Shown here: positions 1 through 11,860 of the stretch, piece by piece | How the letters are laid out: the number at the start of each line of letters is the position of its first letter | Position numbering within the stretch: the first letter of the stretch is position 1 | Assembly (NCBI GenBank): GCA_028829895.1 | Contig: CM054182.1 | Coordinates: 12,487,001-12,551,000 of the forward strand | Direction: 5' to 3' | Source of the DNA: Sinotaia quadrata | Lineage: Eukaryota; Mollusca; Gastropoda; Architaenioglossa; Viviparidae | Length of the DNA stretch: 64,000 nucleotides | Notes under the pieces: generated by a model | Told to the model about the DNA's origin: nothing | Seen by the model: only the letters and a program-made list of their open reading frames with translations | The model's database searches: none | Position numbers and translations under genes: made by a program

Positions 1-268
1 TGTCAGTAGCCATTATCATGTTCGGATTCATTTTGATCACGGATGTATTAAGAGGTTCTGTCTCGGCGACTGTGCCTAGGTAAGACTGAGTATTAGGATC
101 GAAGTTAACGAACTTGGGAGAATTGTCGTTTGTGTCCAAGATATTAATAGTGATCTGTTTTGATGCGCGCCGACTGACATCTGTAGTTGGGTTGTCCAGC
201 GCAATAATTCCAATTTTGTAGACATCAAGAGACTCCCTGTCAAGATTCCTTTTCACGGACAGTTCTCC
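1..268 (-). CDS. Cadherin exon 46 (cut by window edge)
   Basis: Acceptor AG at 269-270. The exon begins in phase 0 with GELSVKRNLDRES, completing the EC repeat begun in exon 45, then the linker LDTNDNSPKF and the start of the next EC. It reaches ATD at base 1, where a DxD motif would follow outside the window. Divergent from the modules, with no close counterpart in them. Confidence 0.88.
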
Positions 269-312
269 CTAAAACAAAATGAGAGAAATGAATCTATTAT
301 TAGTAACAGTAC

Positions 313-1288
313 TGTGGCAGAGAAAATTTGCCTCTCCGTATTCTAATCTTAATAATTATATATTTGTTGCCAATGTTAACGTGGGCACTGTTTATGATAT
401 GCTTTGTAAATGTCAGAGTAAACATCTCGGGTGGAGAATATGCTAGAAGGCTGACGCAGTCCAAACCAGTTCCATATGGAAGAGTAGTTTTTTTACTGAC
501 TAATAGTTTCACACTTGTTCATAACTACTTCATCCGATGGGGATGGACCGAAAGTAATTTTATTGAAGGGAAAGTCCTATTTATAATCACTTTGATTTTG
601 TCCATAATTCAAGTCCAGTCAAAAAGGCGATCATTAGTTTATGGTACGTTTACTCACTGATAAGGAACGAATGAACTTAGAAATATTTCGTACATGTTTG
701 CTATTGATCTATGATTTGAATTAGAGTTTATGTAATTGAATTATTATTTCCATGTTCACTAACTTGATTATGTTGTACATTATAATTGTGAAATTTGATT
801 GATGCCATATTTCGTATGCTGCATTTGTATTGGGCTAATGAACATTTTTGCAGGATTTGTAAGTTGAAAATGTGTGTAAAGAGAGAAGGGAGTTCAGAGA
901 TGAACTATGCCTGAAATTTAGTGTTATATTAATCAAACATTGTTGTAAAGTGAATTATTAAACCTCTTGCACATATATTAAAACTTATGTTGGAGTAATA
1001 GTGGGTGGAAGGGGCCCAATAAATATAAATAAAAGTCAGATTTTTATTTCTGCTTTAGTTTCTACCTTCAGAAACTTTGTGCGACAGTAAAACGTGTATC
1101 TTCTTATTGTGTAAAGAGTAGAGTTTTACGACACCCTTATAATCCACCAACTGAGAAACATGTTTGTCTTATAGGAGAATTATAATTAGTAAGAACTATA
1201 ATTAAGATCTCGATCGCTTGTAATTAGTTATGTGCTATTAATTAATCAATAATAATCTTAATGAGTAATGGTGCCCAAAGGTGTCATA
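313..1288 (+). mobile_element. LTR-like interspersed repeat, copy 1
   Basis: Starts TGTGGCAGAGAAAATTTGCC and shares successive blocks with copies at 26647, 29916, 32413, 43346 and 58695: a TATA-like AT stretch, the block around CAATCCAAACCAGTT, and an end block before a GTGGC-to-TCACA-like terminus. The TGT start, ACA-like end and AATAAA in fuller copies suggest a solo LTR, but no reverse transcriptase is visible. The rest of this intron (1289-1832) shows nothing recognisable. Borders are approximate. Confidence 0.5.
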
Positions 1289-1832
1289 AATGCATACATC
1301 GATATCTAAATTGCTTATAAATATCTACATTACTTCTATTCGGTGTAATTGATAATTTTGACAAAATTAAATCAACACTTACTCAGAAGAGTCAACTAAT
1401 ATTATTTTTTCATATTTTGAACTTTAAATATGTTTAAGTAGGAGGATACATTGTCTTTCCTCAAGATTTCATTTTTCAAGTAAAGAAAGATGTTGAATCG
1501 TATCTGTAAGTTTGTTTTGCATAACAGACTAAGTGTCTCTGTTCCGACTTTGGTGGATATATTTTAAAATAGTTACCACCCCACCTTTACAGAAAATATG
1601 TACAAACGTATCTATTATACATTGAATTGAACCTTCATTGGAAGGACGCATAATTCTGTTTAGGCCCACAAATCTGTATTCAATACTGTAAATTCGAAAT
1701 ACACATTCCAATAAAATGCTGCATTACATGATTTTAACATTAATTTACACGATATTATATCTGAATTTTTGTGAATAAGTATTATTTCGCTAATAATAAT
1801 TGCATATTTCTTATTTGATATTTTGTACCAAC

Positions 1833-2140
1833 CGTAGTTTCATTTATTGAGAAGTCGTTGACGATATCAGAAAAGCCAAATGTTATCATGGCATTAGGAC
1901 CTTCGTCTTTGTCCGTTGCACTGATGACCCCAAACACGGTTCCATTGGCAGCGCCTTCAGAAACATTGAAAATCAAAGCGGTATTTGCAATTTCCGGGTC
2001 ATTGTCGTTTTTATCGATGACATTTACGTGAACTGTGATATTGGAGGTCATCGATGGCTGTCCATTGTCTTTTGCATAAACGGTAAATTCGAGCGTAGCA
2101 TTTGTCTCACGGTCCAGTGACCGATTCACGAAGACTTTGC
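1833..2140 (-). CDS. Cadherin exon 45
   Basis: Acceptor AG at 2141-2142, donor GT at 1831-1832 (GTTGGT, a weak donor; a second GT lies four bases further on). Enters in phase 1 and leaves in phase 0. Encodes KVFVNRSLDRETNA, an AKDNGQPS turn, the linker VIDKNDNDPEI, and the next EC up to ATDKDEGPNA and FSINETT. 308 bp. Joins exon 46 as NETT-GELS. Confidence 0.87.
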
Positions 2141-2201
2141 CTGAAGATAGAATTGTAAATTTTATTTTACATGACATGAAAATCTTCAACTTGATACGGG
2201 T

Positions 2202-2373
2202 GAGCTTGTTTGTGTGTGTGTGTTTGTTTGTTTGTTTGTTTGTGTGTGTGTGTGTGTGTGCGTGTGTGTGTGTGTGTTGTGTGTGCGTGCGTGAGTGCGT
2301 GCGTGCGTGTGTGTGTGCGTGTGTGTGCGTGTGCGTGCGTGCGTGCGTGAGTGCGTGTGTGGTAGTGTGTGTG

Positions 2374-2405
<32 letters not shown>

Positions 2406-2406
2406 T
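2202..2406. repeat. Imperfect (GT)n/(GCGT)n microsatellite
   Basis: About 200 bases of GT, GTTT and GCGT units. On the gene strand it is a CA-rich tract about 60 nt upstream of the acceptor of exon 45. Open frames across it give only Val/Cys or His/Thr repeats and are not genes. Confidence 0.95.
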
Positions 2407-2792
2407 ATTTCTAACTTGCGCCAAACAGATAGATTAAATATTAGATATAAATTATATTAACATTATGAAACATAAACAAACAATAACACCAGGCTCGGTC
2501 TTGTTACAAAATACCTAAATGCTGTATTTCAATTTTCATATTACAATAACTGTATATATTATAACATAATACAGTGTGATAGTTGTATCTAAATTGTTTG
2601 GGGGGAGGGGCTGGTGATAAAATGAAATATCTAAAAATAATATTGAATGTGGTTGATACATATATTGATTTAGGATTCCATTATAAACCGTTACATACTG
2701 AAATGACATTTTGATTGCTAATCTCGTTTCCAGTTCAGTTTACATATTAAGATGGAAGGATGGATGGATGGATGATAGTGTTCTTTGTAAGA

Positions 2793-2795
<3 letters not shown>

Positions 2796-2881
<86 letters not shown>
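2796..2881. repeat. (CA)n microsatellite
   Basis: About 43 uninterrupted CA units within the intron between exons 44 and 45, preceded by a short GGAT run near 2755-2774. Confidence 0.97.
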
Positions 2882-3899
2882 ATTCTCCTCAGAGATGTAT
2901 TGATGTAATTCAGACCTAGATTCATTAAATTAATATTAAAATATTAATACTTCAATGTTATATACGATGGACTGTCATAAATGTCCTCAGAAATATATTG
3001 ATGTAATTTAGTCCTAGATTCATTAAATAAATATTAGAATATTAACAATACAATTTTATTTACGATGTGACTTAATGTTAAAAACGTAAAATTTAGCCAT
3101 ACACTTCAGCAATTAAAAGCTTAGGTCGAAAGTATCTCTTCATTTTAACAGTGCAAGTGTGAATAGAAATGTTTTAAACTTGATTGTCTGTGCTAGAGAA
3201 TAAATTACTGACCTCAGGTAAATAGTGTACTTAGGGTTTAACAATAGGAAGTCAGAAGTCATTTATCCGTTAACGAGTATAGCAGTTAACTAAAAGACTG
3301 GAATAAGTCCAGCCCACGCAAATACTCCCACGTATGAATGAGAGGTGAGAATCAACTCATTAATGCTGCAAAGACAAGACAAAATATGACGTACAGATCA
3401 CGTGACAGGAGCTAAAGTCATGAGTCAATAAAGAATTATGAATTACTTTTCTAAAGCTATCCTGGACCTGAAGATGAGAGAGAGAATAGTCTGATTTGCT
3501 AGTATCGAAATATCTATGAATCATAATATATTTTGAAGTCATACTGACTTATACAGATAAAAGACTGAATGGTTATGAACGGTTTGTAATCTTCACAAAA
3601 TACAGTGTGTTTTCCAACTTGTTTTTGTAATACTTTTAATGGGTGTCAAGTATGAATATTTGCTATGTGTATGAACGAATGTGATTTATGATGAAACACT
3701 TTATTTTAATTTGTAATTCCTTTGAGACTAGAGTAGCGAAAGTGTAGAACCCAAGAATTAGTCATACTGCATCCATTGAATTGCAGTGTTTTCCTGTTGG
3801 TTTTCCAGTTCTGGTTGCCAGTTGTTTGTGGTTTTATCTTGTGAAGATCTCACTTAGAAAACATAACTGTATAGTAAAGATAGAAGTAGTAATTTATTC

Positions 3900-4350
3900 T
3901 CTTGCACTGTAAAAATATAGTCAAAAATAAATTGTACACTATAAAGGGGAAACGTGTCCATCAAGATGAGCAGTAAATGATTAAATATCGTGAAATAGGG
4001 AAGGGAGTAACCAGAAGGGAGTTGGCTAATCTTCTGATCTAGATTATGGTTTATTATTGAAATTGTTGTACATTGATTGACTTTTTATTATTCTTTTATA
4101 AATATTGTTATTAATTTTCATCCACTATTTGAATCATTCTTTATCATCTTCATTTTATGTAAAATCCATATTGTAATGTGAATATTTCCTTTGTCATTGT
4201 TTTATGTTGTCCAGTGACCACTTAGCCTGGAGGCTCAACAAACGAGTCGCTGGACCAACCGGTGCAACATCTCTGAAAATGGTCCTCGTTGTCTTAGATT
4301 TTTAATTTAGAATAAACGACCGACACACACACACACACACACACGCACGC
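3900..4350. repeat. Fragment resembling the 18 kb and 47 kb intron repeat, plus (CA)n
   Basis: The stretch near 4080-4300 (AATAAA-like AT region, TATTAATTTTCATC, TTATCATCTTCATTT, then an ACGAGTCGCTGGAC block) resembles the repeat at 18600-18850 and 47120-47400. It is followed by a short CA tract at 4322-4350. I see nothing recognisable in the rest of the intron (2882-3899 and 4351-4498). Confidence 0.35.
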
Positions 4351-4498
4351 ACCCCTCCGTAAATACATCATCAATATGACTTTAAAATTCTAAAACTAAA
4401 AATGTGTATTTTTAAGGAGTGTTAATACTTTAAATCACATTAACAAAGAAAATAAAGAACATTCTATTTTTCTAGTTCTAAATAGTTCTAACACGTAC

Positions 4499-4693
4499 CA
4501 TCTGATGTGACCTGAAAGGAAGACGTTGTGTCACGGACAAAAAACGAGACAGTCTGGTCCTTGTCGAGGTCCACTGCGCTAAGTGTCGTCACTTCTGTGC
4601 CAATTGTCAAGGCTTCTGAGACGTTCAAGACTCCAATGGGTGTGATGATGGGTTTGTTGTCGTTGACATCGCGGAGAGTGATTCTCAAAGAAG
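4499..4693 (-). CDS. Cadherin exon 44
   Basis: Acceptor AG at 4694-4695, donor GTACGT. 195 bp, phase 1 in and 1 out. Encodes SLRITLRDVNDNKPIITP, a linker in which the usual PxF is KPII, then LNVSEALTIGTEV, the calcium motif AVDLDKDQTVSF and FQVTSDG. It corresponds to module exon c but is longer. The intron to exon 43 (4694-5366) shows nothing else. Confidence 0.87.
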
Positions 4694-5366
4694 CTAGATG
4701 ATGAAAACTAATACTTGTAAGTACGTGGATTTTGACTGATTGTCACAGTAGTTAAATGTCAAAGAAATTACTCGCATTTATATGAATTCAGACCTCATTG
4801 TGGGAACTAATTCTAAACTGAATAAAATACTGTTATATGTGTAAACATATATTACACGACTCTAAATAATAAGTGTAATGTTTCTTCTAAGCATGTACTG
4901 AAAAGTAAATGTTTAACCCACATATTTATTTTCATTTAAAAACAATTAAAAACATCATTAATCCGTTTCGATATGTATATGAGATATTTGGCTCTTTATA
5001 CTTCCCAATCAGATATATATGAGGCATGCATTTATTCTTCAGATGGTCATTTGTCAACAGAATTTAAAGTAACATACTGGTGGTGTAGTTATATGTAAAA
5101 TAAAAGGTCTATTTGCTGTTGCCGCAAACTAATCTTTGATTACTATAAATCTATAAATGTAGCAGAAATAAAACTATCCAGTTTCAGGCTTACTTGTTTC
5201 TTCTTAATATAAATGGCGAAATGATGTACATGTCATGCAATAAATAATATAGTAGCCTAAAACCTGGGATAAAACTTTGATGGGGAAATTATAAAAGTGA
5301 TCTATATTAACATCGATTCTTATCCATGTTCTCAAAAAGAAAATTACTGTGGTCAAGATCACGTAC

Positions 5367-5505
5367 TCTTTGTGGTTTGTGGTACGTTGGATGACCCATT
5401 TCTGTCAGTCACAGCCATCTTTAAAATGACCATTTCAGCATTTTCTCTATCAAGAGTTGAATTAACCCGCAATGATCCGGTGCTTGATGATATGTTAAAC
5501 CAACT
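5367..5505 (-). CDS. Cadherin exon 43
   Basis: Found from phase logic: exons 42 and 44 are incompatible without it. Acceptor CAG at 5506-5508, donor GTACGT at 5365-5366. 139 bp, phase 0 in and 1 out, exactly the length and phases of module exon b. Encodes SWFNISSSTGSLRVNSTLDREN then MAVTDRNGSS. It is clearly divergent from the four module b exons. Confidence 0.86.
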
Positions 5506-5680
5506 CTGGAAAAGGAAAGACAACAAGATCCTGTTGTGTTAAACAAAAATTGTAATGAAACAGTGTTGCTCTGTACACAGGTGTATGAACTTTAAACGAC
5601 ATGAACTAATTTTGAAGAATACAATTAAAATAGCACGTTTACCCACACTTAGAAATATAACTTTTAATTCTCTTAGTATA

Positions 5681-5820
5681 CACACACAAACACAAACACA
5701 CACCTACATACACACAAACACAAACACACACCTACATACACACAAACACACACCTACATACAAACAAACACAAACACACACCTACATACACACAAACACA
5801 AACACACCTACATACACACA
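5681..5820. repeat. CA-rich minisatellite
   Basis: About five units of roughly 28 bases built from CACACAAACACA and CACACCTACATA, in the intron between exons 42 and 43. Confidence 0.9.
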
Positions 5821-6057
5821 TAAAATGTAAATGTAAACTATATATAATGAATATACACATGTAGGATTCATGCATGTAAGTATGCGTTTTTGGTTTTTAG
5901 TATAACTTTATTTCCATGTAAACTATAACAACTTTCTTACGGATAAAATAAATCATATGGTACCTTCTGTTTGCTTTTGTTTCATACGTACGAATAATAA
6001 TTGATGATACTGTCACTTGTGATTCATTATTAACAAGCAAACAAACAAACAACGTAC

Positions 6058-6506
6058 CCGAAAAATGAAACTGTCCACATTAACATCTCGATCAGTAAAA
6101 GCCTGAGATTCATTCAGAAGTAAACTGTACACAAGGTCATGATTTGAATCCGGGTCATCTGCAGTCACAGTAAAAATCACATCGCCAACCGAGGCATTCT
6201 CGTAGATGGAAAACTCGTACGTTTGTTCATTAAATTTTGGCGGTTCGTCGTTCACATCGACGAGCGAGATGGAAACTGTCGTTGTGCTGGACAACGGTGG
6301 GTCCCCTCTGTCAACTGTCAAAACAATCAGAGAGTAGATAGCGTCCTTCTCCCGGTCTAAGTTCGCTCCTGGACCAACGGTAATTAGACCACTTGTACTG
6401 TTCACTCGAAAGTTGTCTGAACCTCCGGATTCCAGCACATAAAACACGACATTGTTTGGCGCGCTTCCATCGCCATCAGATGCACTCACCTGGGTCACGC
6501 TTTGAC
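6058..6506 (-). CDS. Cadherin exon 42 (divergent a-type)
   Basis: Acceptor AG at 6507-6508, donor GTACGT. 449 bp, phase 1 in and 0 out. It is the counterpart of module exon a: QVSASDGDGSAPNNVVFYVL, then NLDREKDAIYSL, LVDVNDEPPKF, and the next EC up to TADDPDSNHDLVYSLLLN. Clearly diverged from the four module copies, so it appears to lie outside the recent duplication. It joins exon 41 as NAPAG-QSVTQ. Confidence 0.92.
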
Positions 6507-7600
6507 CTTTTAAGAAAATAATAATAAAGAAATGGATGCCATGCAAGACTTTGAGCTAAACAGAAAATATTCACACAATCTGATACAATGACGACCGCAT
6601 TTCAGAGATAACAGACAGCGTTTCTTCTGAAACCAGTCGATATAGAAATGTTAAAAATAACCACAATGAAATGTTCAAATGAAAACCTTTAAACGCTCTA
6701 ATATGAATATTATTTATGTCAGTGAAATGTAACTGAGTGCAAAATCAAAGGCATTTCATGACTCATTAGATAATAAATGGTTGAAGACACAGAGACGCTA
6801 TGAGCAGTCTTGCCAGTTTGCATTCAGAATGAACGTCCGTCAATGGTTGTTCTAGAAACTAGCCTGGCCTAGAGCTTTGCTCCAAGGCAACTGGCTGGAG
6901 CAATGGTAACAACGATGAATTCTTTACTAAAACATGTATATTTCAGAATTTATAATCTGCAATGTCAGAGCACAGCTCAAAGATACAAAGGAGTATGGGG
7001 TTATCAGTTCTTGTTTATGCGCAATAACATAGTCTGTAAATGAAAATTAAGCACTTGGTTGTAATGGTATTATTTCCATGGATCGAACTTAAATATCTTT
7101 TCACAGAGGACTGATCTAATGAAGGGAAGGTAGCTGCATGTACATTGTACATGAGATCTGTGACATAATGTATATTTTTAAATATATATAATTATATGTG
7201 TGCATGTGTATATGTGTGTGCGTTCGTGCGTGTTGTTTTTCAATGTACTGCACATGCAATACAGCATATATCCAGAAAAATCGAGAAGAGTTGCATTTCA
7301 ACCTGACGAAGCTGTTATGAAATCCAGAACAGAGTGTACAATAAATATTTGGAATGAAACAAATAATATACTTTGTACTACACTGTCTAAAACTTGACAC
7401 GATTGTTCTGACATTTGCTGCATGACTTCCACAAGAAATAGATATCCTAAAACGCAGTTTCTCTTAGCCAACAATTAAGCAGTTCAAGTTGCCGTACTCA
7501 AGCAGACGTAACTGACTAGCTAACTAACTAATCATTTTAAGATATTTTTAATACTTTTCTACAATATCTTCATGTACCTAGTTAAACTGGCATCACTTAC
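6507..7600 (-). other. Intron between exons 41 and 42
   Basis: Parts near 6960-7010 and 7330-7540 align by eye with the longer i-to-a introns at 19300-19620, 31810-32170 and 47880-48250 (for example the GAGTATGG...TATCA and TGTACTA...TGTCTAA stretches). The rest is AT-rich and unremarkable. Confidence 0.5.
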
Positions 7601-7673
7601 CAGCTGGTGCATTTTCCGTAACGTTTGCTGTATAAATACGTTTTGAAAACACCGGGTGCACGTCATTTTTGTC
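7601..7673 (-). CDS. Cadherin exon 41 (module IV, i)
   Basis: 73 bp, phase 0 in and 1 out; acceptor CAG, donor GTAAGT. Encodes the calcium linker DKNDVHPVF and the first strand of the next EC, ending NVTENAPAG. The sisters read DINDVQPVF and end PENAPSG. Confidence 0.92.
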
Positions 7674-8021
7674 CTGAAACATGAATAAGGAGGATTATAA
7701 TAATATGTAAAAATAATGCTATATAACAGGAAAATTCAGGTGGATTGCAAATTTATAATGATTTTAATATTTATAATAAATGCTTTTGTCTTCATTTTTT
7801 GAAATGGAAGTTTCTCAGTATAAAAATTCATTTAATTAACCTCTTCCACCCTCTTGTTAAGCCGGACAGGAAACTGTAACAATACACTGCTAATATGTTA
7901 CATCTTTATCCAAATTCTGATTACATGTCTGTGAACAAAGAAGGGTTGTTATTAAGACATTTTGAACAATTAAAATTAAATAAAATCGCATTTGAAAGCT
8001 TGAAACTATTGGTACACTTAC

Positions 8022-8264
8022 TTCAACAGTAATATTCACTGTTGTGTTGCCTGTTAATTGAGGCCTACCCTTGTCTATGGCCTGAACTATGATTGTTATA
8101 ACGCCTTCAACGTCAACAAGCTTTTCGTAATCCAGGGTTGAGTTGACAGACAGAACGCCAGAGTTTTCATCCAGTGAAAAATTAGAACAATATTTTGGTG
8201 TACAAGTTGTCATGCGGTAGATCACGTGACTGTTTTCATTACCTTGTTGATCATTGTCTTTGGC
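8022..8264 (-). CDS. Cadherin exon 40 (module IV, h)
   Basis: 243 bp, phase 0 to 0; acceptor CAG, donor GTAAGT. Most of one EC: AKDNDQQGNENSHVIYR, a cysteine pair CTPKYC, FSLDENSGVLSV, LDYEKL in place of LDRE, AIDKGRPQL, ending NITVE. Confidence 0.95.
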
Positions 8265-9308
8265 CTGGGGAATAGAATAATATGCATACATGTGTTTGTA
8301 GGTGATCAGTAATGCAGCGTTTAGACTATCCAAAGTGTTGTGCTCTTTGTTGTGAAAGACAGCAGAGGAGTGTTGTGTTCATCTTTATAAATCTGTTCTT
8401 AATAAATCTTGATTTAGGTACATAATTTATGAAAACACTGTGGAGGGAATAAGCCATTCATGGTTCAGAGGTAGACAGAAGATAAAATTTTTATAAAGTG
8501 AATGTACAGTTATGGAATAACATGAATACTGATGTAAATCGAATGGAATGATAATATAAGCACCATATATGCATTACCCGTCATACCAACAGCGTAATTC
8601 ATTCCTTAAAACTAAAACAAAACATTGTAAGTGTGAAATATTTGGTAATCTATCATTAATTAAAAAAGTAAAATCAATCCAAATTGTCCAAATTTGTATC
8701 TAATCCAAATGAATACATCAATTAATAAAGAAGACATGGAACTTTGTTTCATCTCTGTCATGAGACTGGTGGACCAGAGACTACAGTTATGTATGCACAG
8801 AACGAAGGGGTATGTGTTGCGAATATCTGATTACGGAGTGAAAGGGAGGTAAGATTACATAGTGTTTATATATGTGAACTAAACAATGGATCAATTGAAA
8901 ACATACTTTTTATTTAATTTGGTTTTTTAGTGCTAGAAGGGAGGATTGTTTATATTGTTTTATTTCAAATAAAAATAGCCATATACTTATCGATAAACAC
9001 TGTTATTTCAGTATTTAAATCCTTTTTAACATAAATAAATAAATTTGTGGTACTTCTATCATTTGAAAAGCAAATAATAAATTAACGCTACTTTGTGGTT
9101 TATAAAAGTTCAAACGCGTACTCTTAAAAAATATTCCTTACAACAATCAATCCAATTATGTAAATGAATTTTGTTCCACAAAAATGTAGAATATTGTTGT
9201 ATTGATGGTTACATATGTCTTTAATTTTAATCCTAAGCGTTTTAAGAAAGAAGCATTTCCAACAAAAAATTGTCTGCTTGTAGAAATCTTAATAAATCAG
9301 TAAAAAAC

Positions 9309-9546
9309 CTGTAACGTCACGGGTGAAGGAAAGTCAGGACTGCCTTCTGCGATTCTACTCGCGTAGGAATATGCGAAAGCTGGGGTTTCATCGTTCGCGT
9401 CAGTGACTGTAATGGTCAGTGGCATTCCTGACCTACGACCCCCACCATCAGTGGCCACTACAGTCAGCAAATAAGTATCCTTTGTCTCTCGATCAAGAGT
9501 ATCGTCCTTGCTTCTAATTTCTCCAGTGCTGCTGTCGATTGTGAAT
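9309..9546 (-). CDS. Cadherin exon 39 (module IV, g)
   Basis: 238 bp, phase 2 in and 0 out. FTIDSSTGEIRSKDDTLDRE, VVATDGGGRRSG, linker TVTDANDETPAF, then the ASRIAEGS start of the next EC. Its donor (GTTTTTT) is weak on paper but is shared in position with its sisters. Confidence 0.93.
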
Positions 9547-9899
9547 CTACAATGTACGAGCAAGTTTAAGGTTTTAAATCTTTAGAGTACATTCTCAAGT
9601 ATCAAATATATTTTCTCTATCTCATGTAGTTACATTTGTTAAAACACAAATGAAATTCATTTTGTGACCGCTTGACAGATGCAAAATGTAGAGTATATGA
9701 AAAATAATTATTTTTCAATTATAATTGTGAGCTGTTCTATTTATAACTACTAACAAATGTGTAAGAAAGTTGAAGCTCTAAGAATAGGTCTTGGAATCTG
9801 GAGGTACGTTACAATACCATACATATACCATACAAACATGCATACATAGTACACGCAAGAGTGTAATTTCGTTACAAATCTTGCACGCAACAAATCTAC

Positions 9900-9964
9900 C
9901 TGTCACGATCTCCTTCAAGAGAATAGGAAATGCTACCGAATACCCCAGTATCGTTGTCTATTGC
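9900..9964 (-). CDS. Cadherin exon 38 (module IV, f)
   Basis: 65 bp, phase 0 in and 2 out; acceptor TGCAG, donor GTAGAT. Encodes AIDNDTGVFGSISYSLEGD, the DxD calcium motif and strand B of an EC. Almost identical in all four modules. Confidence 0.92.
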
Positions 9965-10054
9965 CTGCAACGAAAGAAAGAAATGAGGTTTCAAACTTAC
10001 GACGAAACAATTATAAAATTATTGATTAAAATAATGTGAAAATTACCATTGGCC

Positions 10055-10450
10055 TTACCATAACACAACAATGATACTGTGATGTAGCTCTACCATAAAC
10101 CAACGTTTCTGTGATGTAGCCTTACCATAAACCAACAATGTTACTGTGATGTAGCCTTACCATAAACCAACAATGTTAATGTAATGTAGTCTTTCCATAT
10201 CACATGTTACTGTGATGTAGGATTACCATAAAACAACGTTTCTGTGTTGTAGCCATACCCTAAAACAAGTATGTTACTGTCACGTAGCCTTACATAACAC
10301 ACATATTACTGAGATGTAGCCTTACCATAAAGCAACAATGTTACTGTGATGTATCCGTACTATAACACACATATTACTGAGATGTAGCCTTACCATAAAA
10401 CAACAATGTTACTGTGATGTAGCCTTACCATAAACCTACAATGTTACTCT
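10055..10450. repeat. 35-bp minisatellite
   Basis: About eleven imperfect copies of a unit containing ACCATAAAACAACAATGTTA followed by CTGTGATGTAGCCTT, in the e-f intron of module IV. Absent from the same intron of modules I-III. Confidence 0.92.
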
Positions 10451-10702
10451 ATATTGTTAATGTACTAAACATAAGTATTGTATATTCTCAGCATTTAGTA
10501 AGAAACTTTTTTAAACTTTCAAATACGCTAATTTCAAAGCAAAATAAATCCATTTTAAAAGAATAGACATAAAATTATCATGCAATAAAATTAATGGCGT
10601 TTCAAGTTTAATAGCATCATGATTAGCCAATGTATACGTCCGTTAACTGTGTTTCTTACAAATGTTAGTGATACTTTTCTAGTAAATCGACATTAAACTT
10701 AC

Positions 10703-10843
10703 GTGAACTTGGAGAATCAGAAAATCTTTCACATTTTCCACAACGGAACCATTGTAACTGGTTTGGTTAAATGTCGGGTCGTTGTCGTTCTCGTCTAGTA
10801 TGTTGAGAGTAATGCTGACGCTAGATGTCATTGCAGCAACTAT
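10703..10843 (-). CDS. Cadherin exon 37 (module IV, e, shortened)
   Basis: 141 bp, phase 0 to 0; acceptor ACAG, donor GTAAGT. IVAAMTSSVSITLNIL, linker DENDNDPTF, YNGSVVENVKDF. The sisters are 156 bp; five codons are missing near the N-terminal end, in the turn before the last strand of the EC. Frame is kept. Confidence 0.93.
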
Positions 10844-11165
10844 CTGTAATTAAAAAAAAATCAAGTTAGAAAAGTCACAAGTAACGTATTCAAAAATAAA
10901 ATATTTATATTCAAGGGTAAACATTTCAAAGTGATCAAGCGAAAGATAAACAGCGTTCAAAGCAATATGAAAAGTATTATTTTTAAAAATTGTTTAAAAT
11001 AGTTTGCTCTGATGTGTTCCACGTTACTAAACCTATCTGAAGCACAAAGACCTTTTCTCTGTCAATAATAAAACACAACTCAGTAGTTTGCGCCTGTTTG
11101 AAGTGAACATATTCCATTAAACAATGTAATCTCCAATTATGTTTAAATAGTCAAAGGAAGTATAC

Positions 11166-11318
11166 CTGGAACTGTAGTGTCCGCCTAGATTCGTAATCAA
11201 AACATGTTGGGTCAGAGACCCGGATGAGGACGGTGGCTTCGCGTCTAGCTTTCGGTGGTGTGACCTCCAGGCAGTCGGTGAAACCAGATATGCTTAGATT
11301 GAAATCACTGTTTGCATC
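11166..11318 (-). CDS. Cadherin exon 36 (module IV, d)
   Basis: 153 bp, phase 0 to 0; donor GTATAC. DANSDFNLSI completes the DVDK calcium motif of exon c. Then come CLEVTPPKARREATVLIRV, a second cysteine, and FDYES where LDRE is expected. Confidence 0.93.
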
Positions 11319-11785
11319 CTAAAGTAAAACGCAAACATACTTTGAAACGTTATAACATGGATCAATTATATAAGGCAAGATATATAGCAGTACAGAATAT
11401 ATGAAACAGAAAGTGAGAAACAAAAAAAGAAAGTGATGTGTAAATATTATCATATTATGTAAGCAGGTTATAAGCTAAGTTAAATAGCTGTAGAAAAGTT
11501 AAACAAATATTGGCGTGCTAAGACGCCAAGAACATGGCCAGTTTCAAAAGATCTTCCAAAGTTTTATAATTTTCACATTGTAAACATTTAATATCGTTGT
11601 TATAATAAGCTTAAATTTACGCAGAGAAAGATTTCCTTTAATAAATAAACTATGTATATGTTAGAACATTTGCTGCAAATTGTCACTTTTCATACAGGTT
11701 GCATAAGTATTCAAAATTAAAAATCATCCCCAAATGACCTGGGACATTTTTGACACGTGCATGCACACACATTTATGCATAAACA

Positions 11786-11860
11786 CTCACACACATACAC
11801 GCATACACACGCACGCACGCACGCACGCACGCACACACACACGCACACACACACACACAT
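11786..11860. repeat. (CA)n/(GCAC)n microsatellite
   Basis: Mixed CA and CGCA units in the c-d intron of module IV. Modules I (52262) and III (23555) have CA arrays in the corresponding intron; module II has only short CA runs near 39370. Confidence 0.93.

Noticed and set aside
328..660. Plus-strand frame of 110 codons
   Set aside because: Lies inside the LTR-like repeat; the same stretch in other copies (32450, 58740) has shifted frames and stops.
2137..2460. Val/Cys- and His/Thr-rich frames at 2.1-2.9, 11.7, 23.5 and 52.2 kb
   Set aside because: They are translations of CA/GT microsatellites.
5297..5542. Plus-strand frame of 81 codons
   Set aside because: Antisense shadow of cadherin exon 43.
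9791..10039. Plus-strand frames over exon f copies (also 50416-50607 and 21917-22105)
   Set aside because: Antisense shadows of exon f and its flanks.
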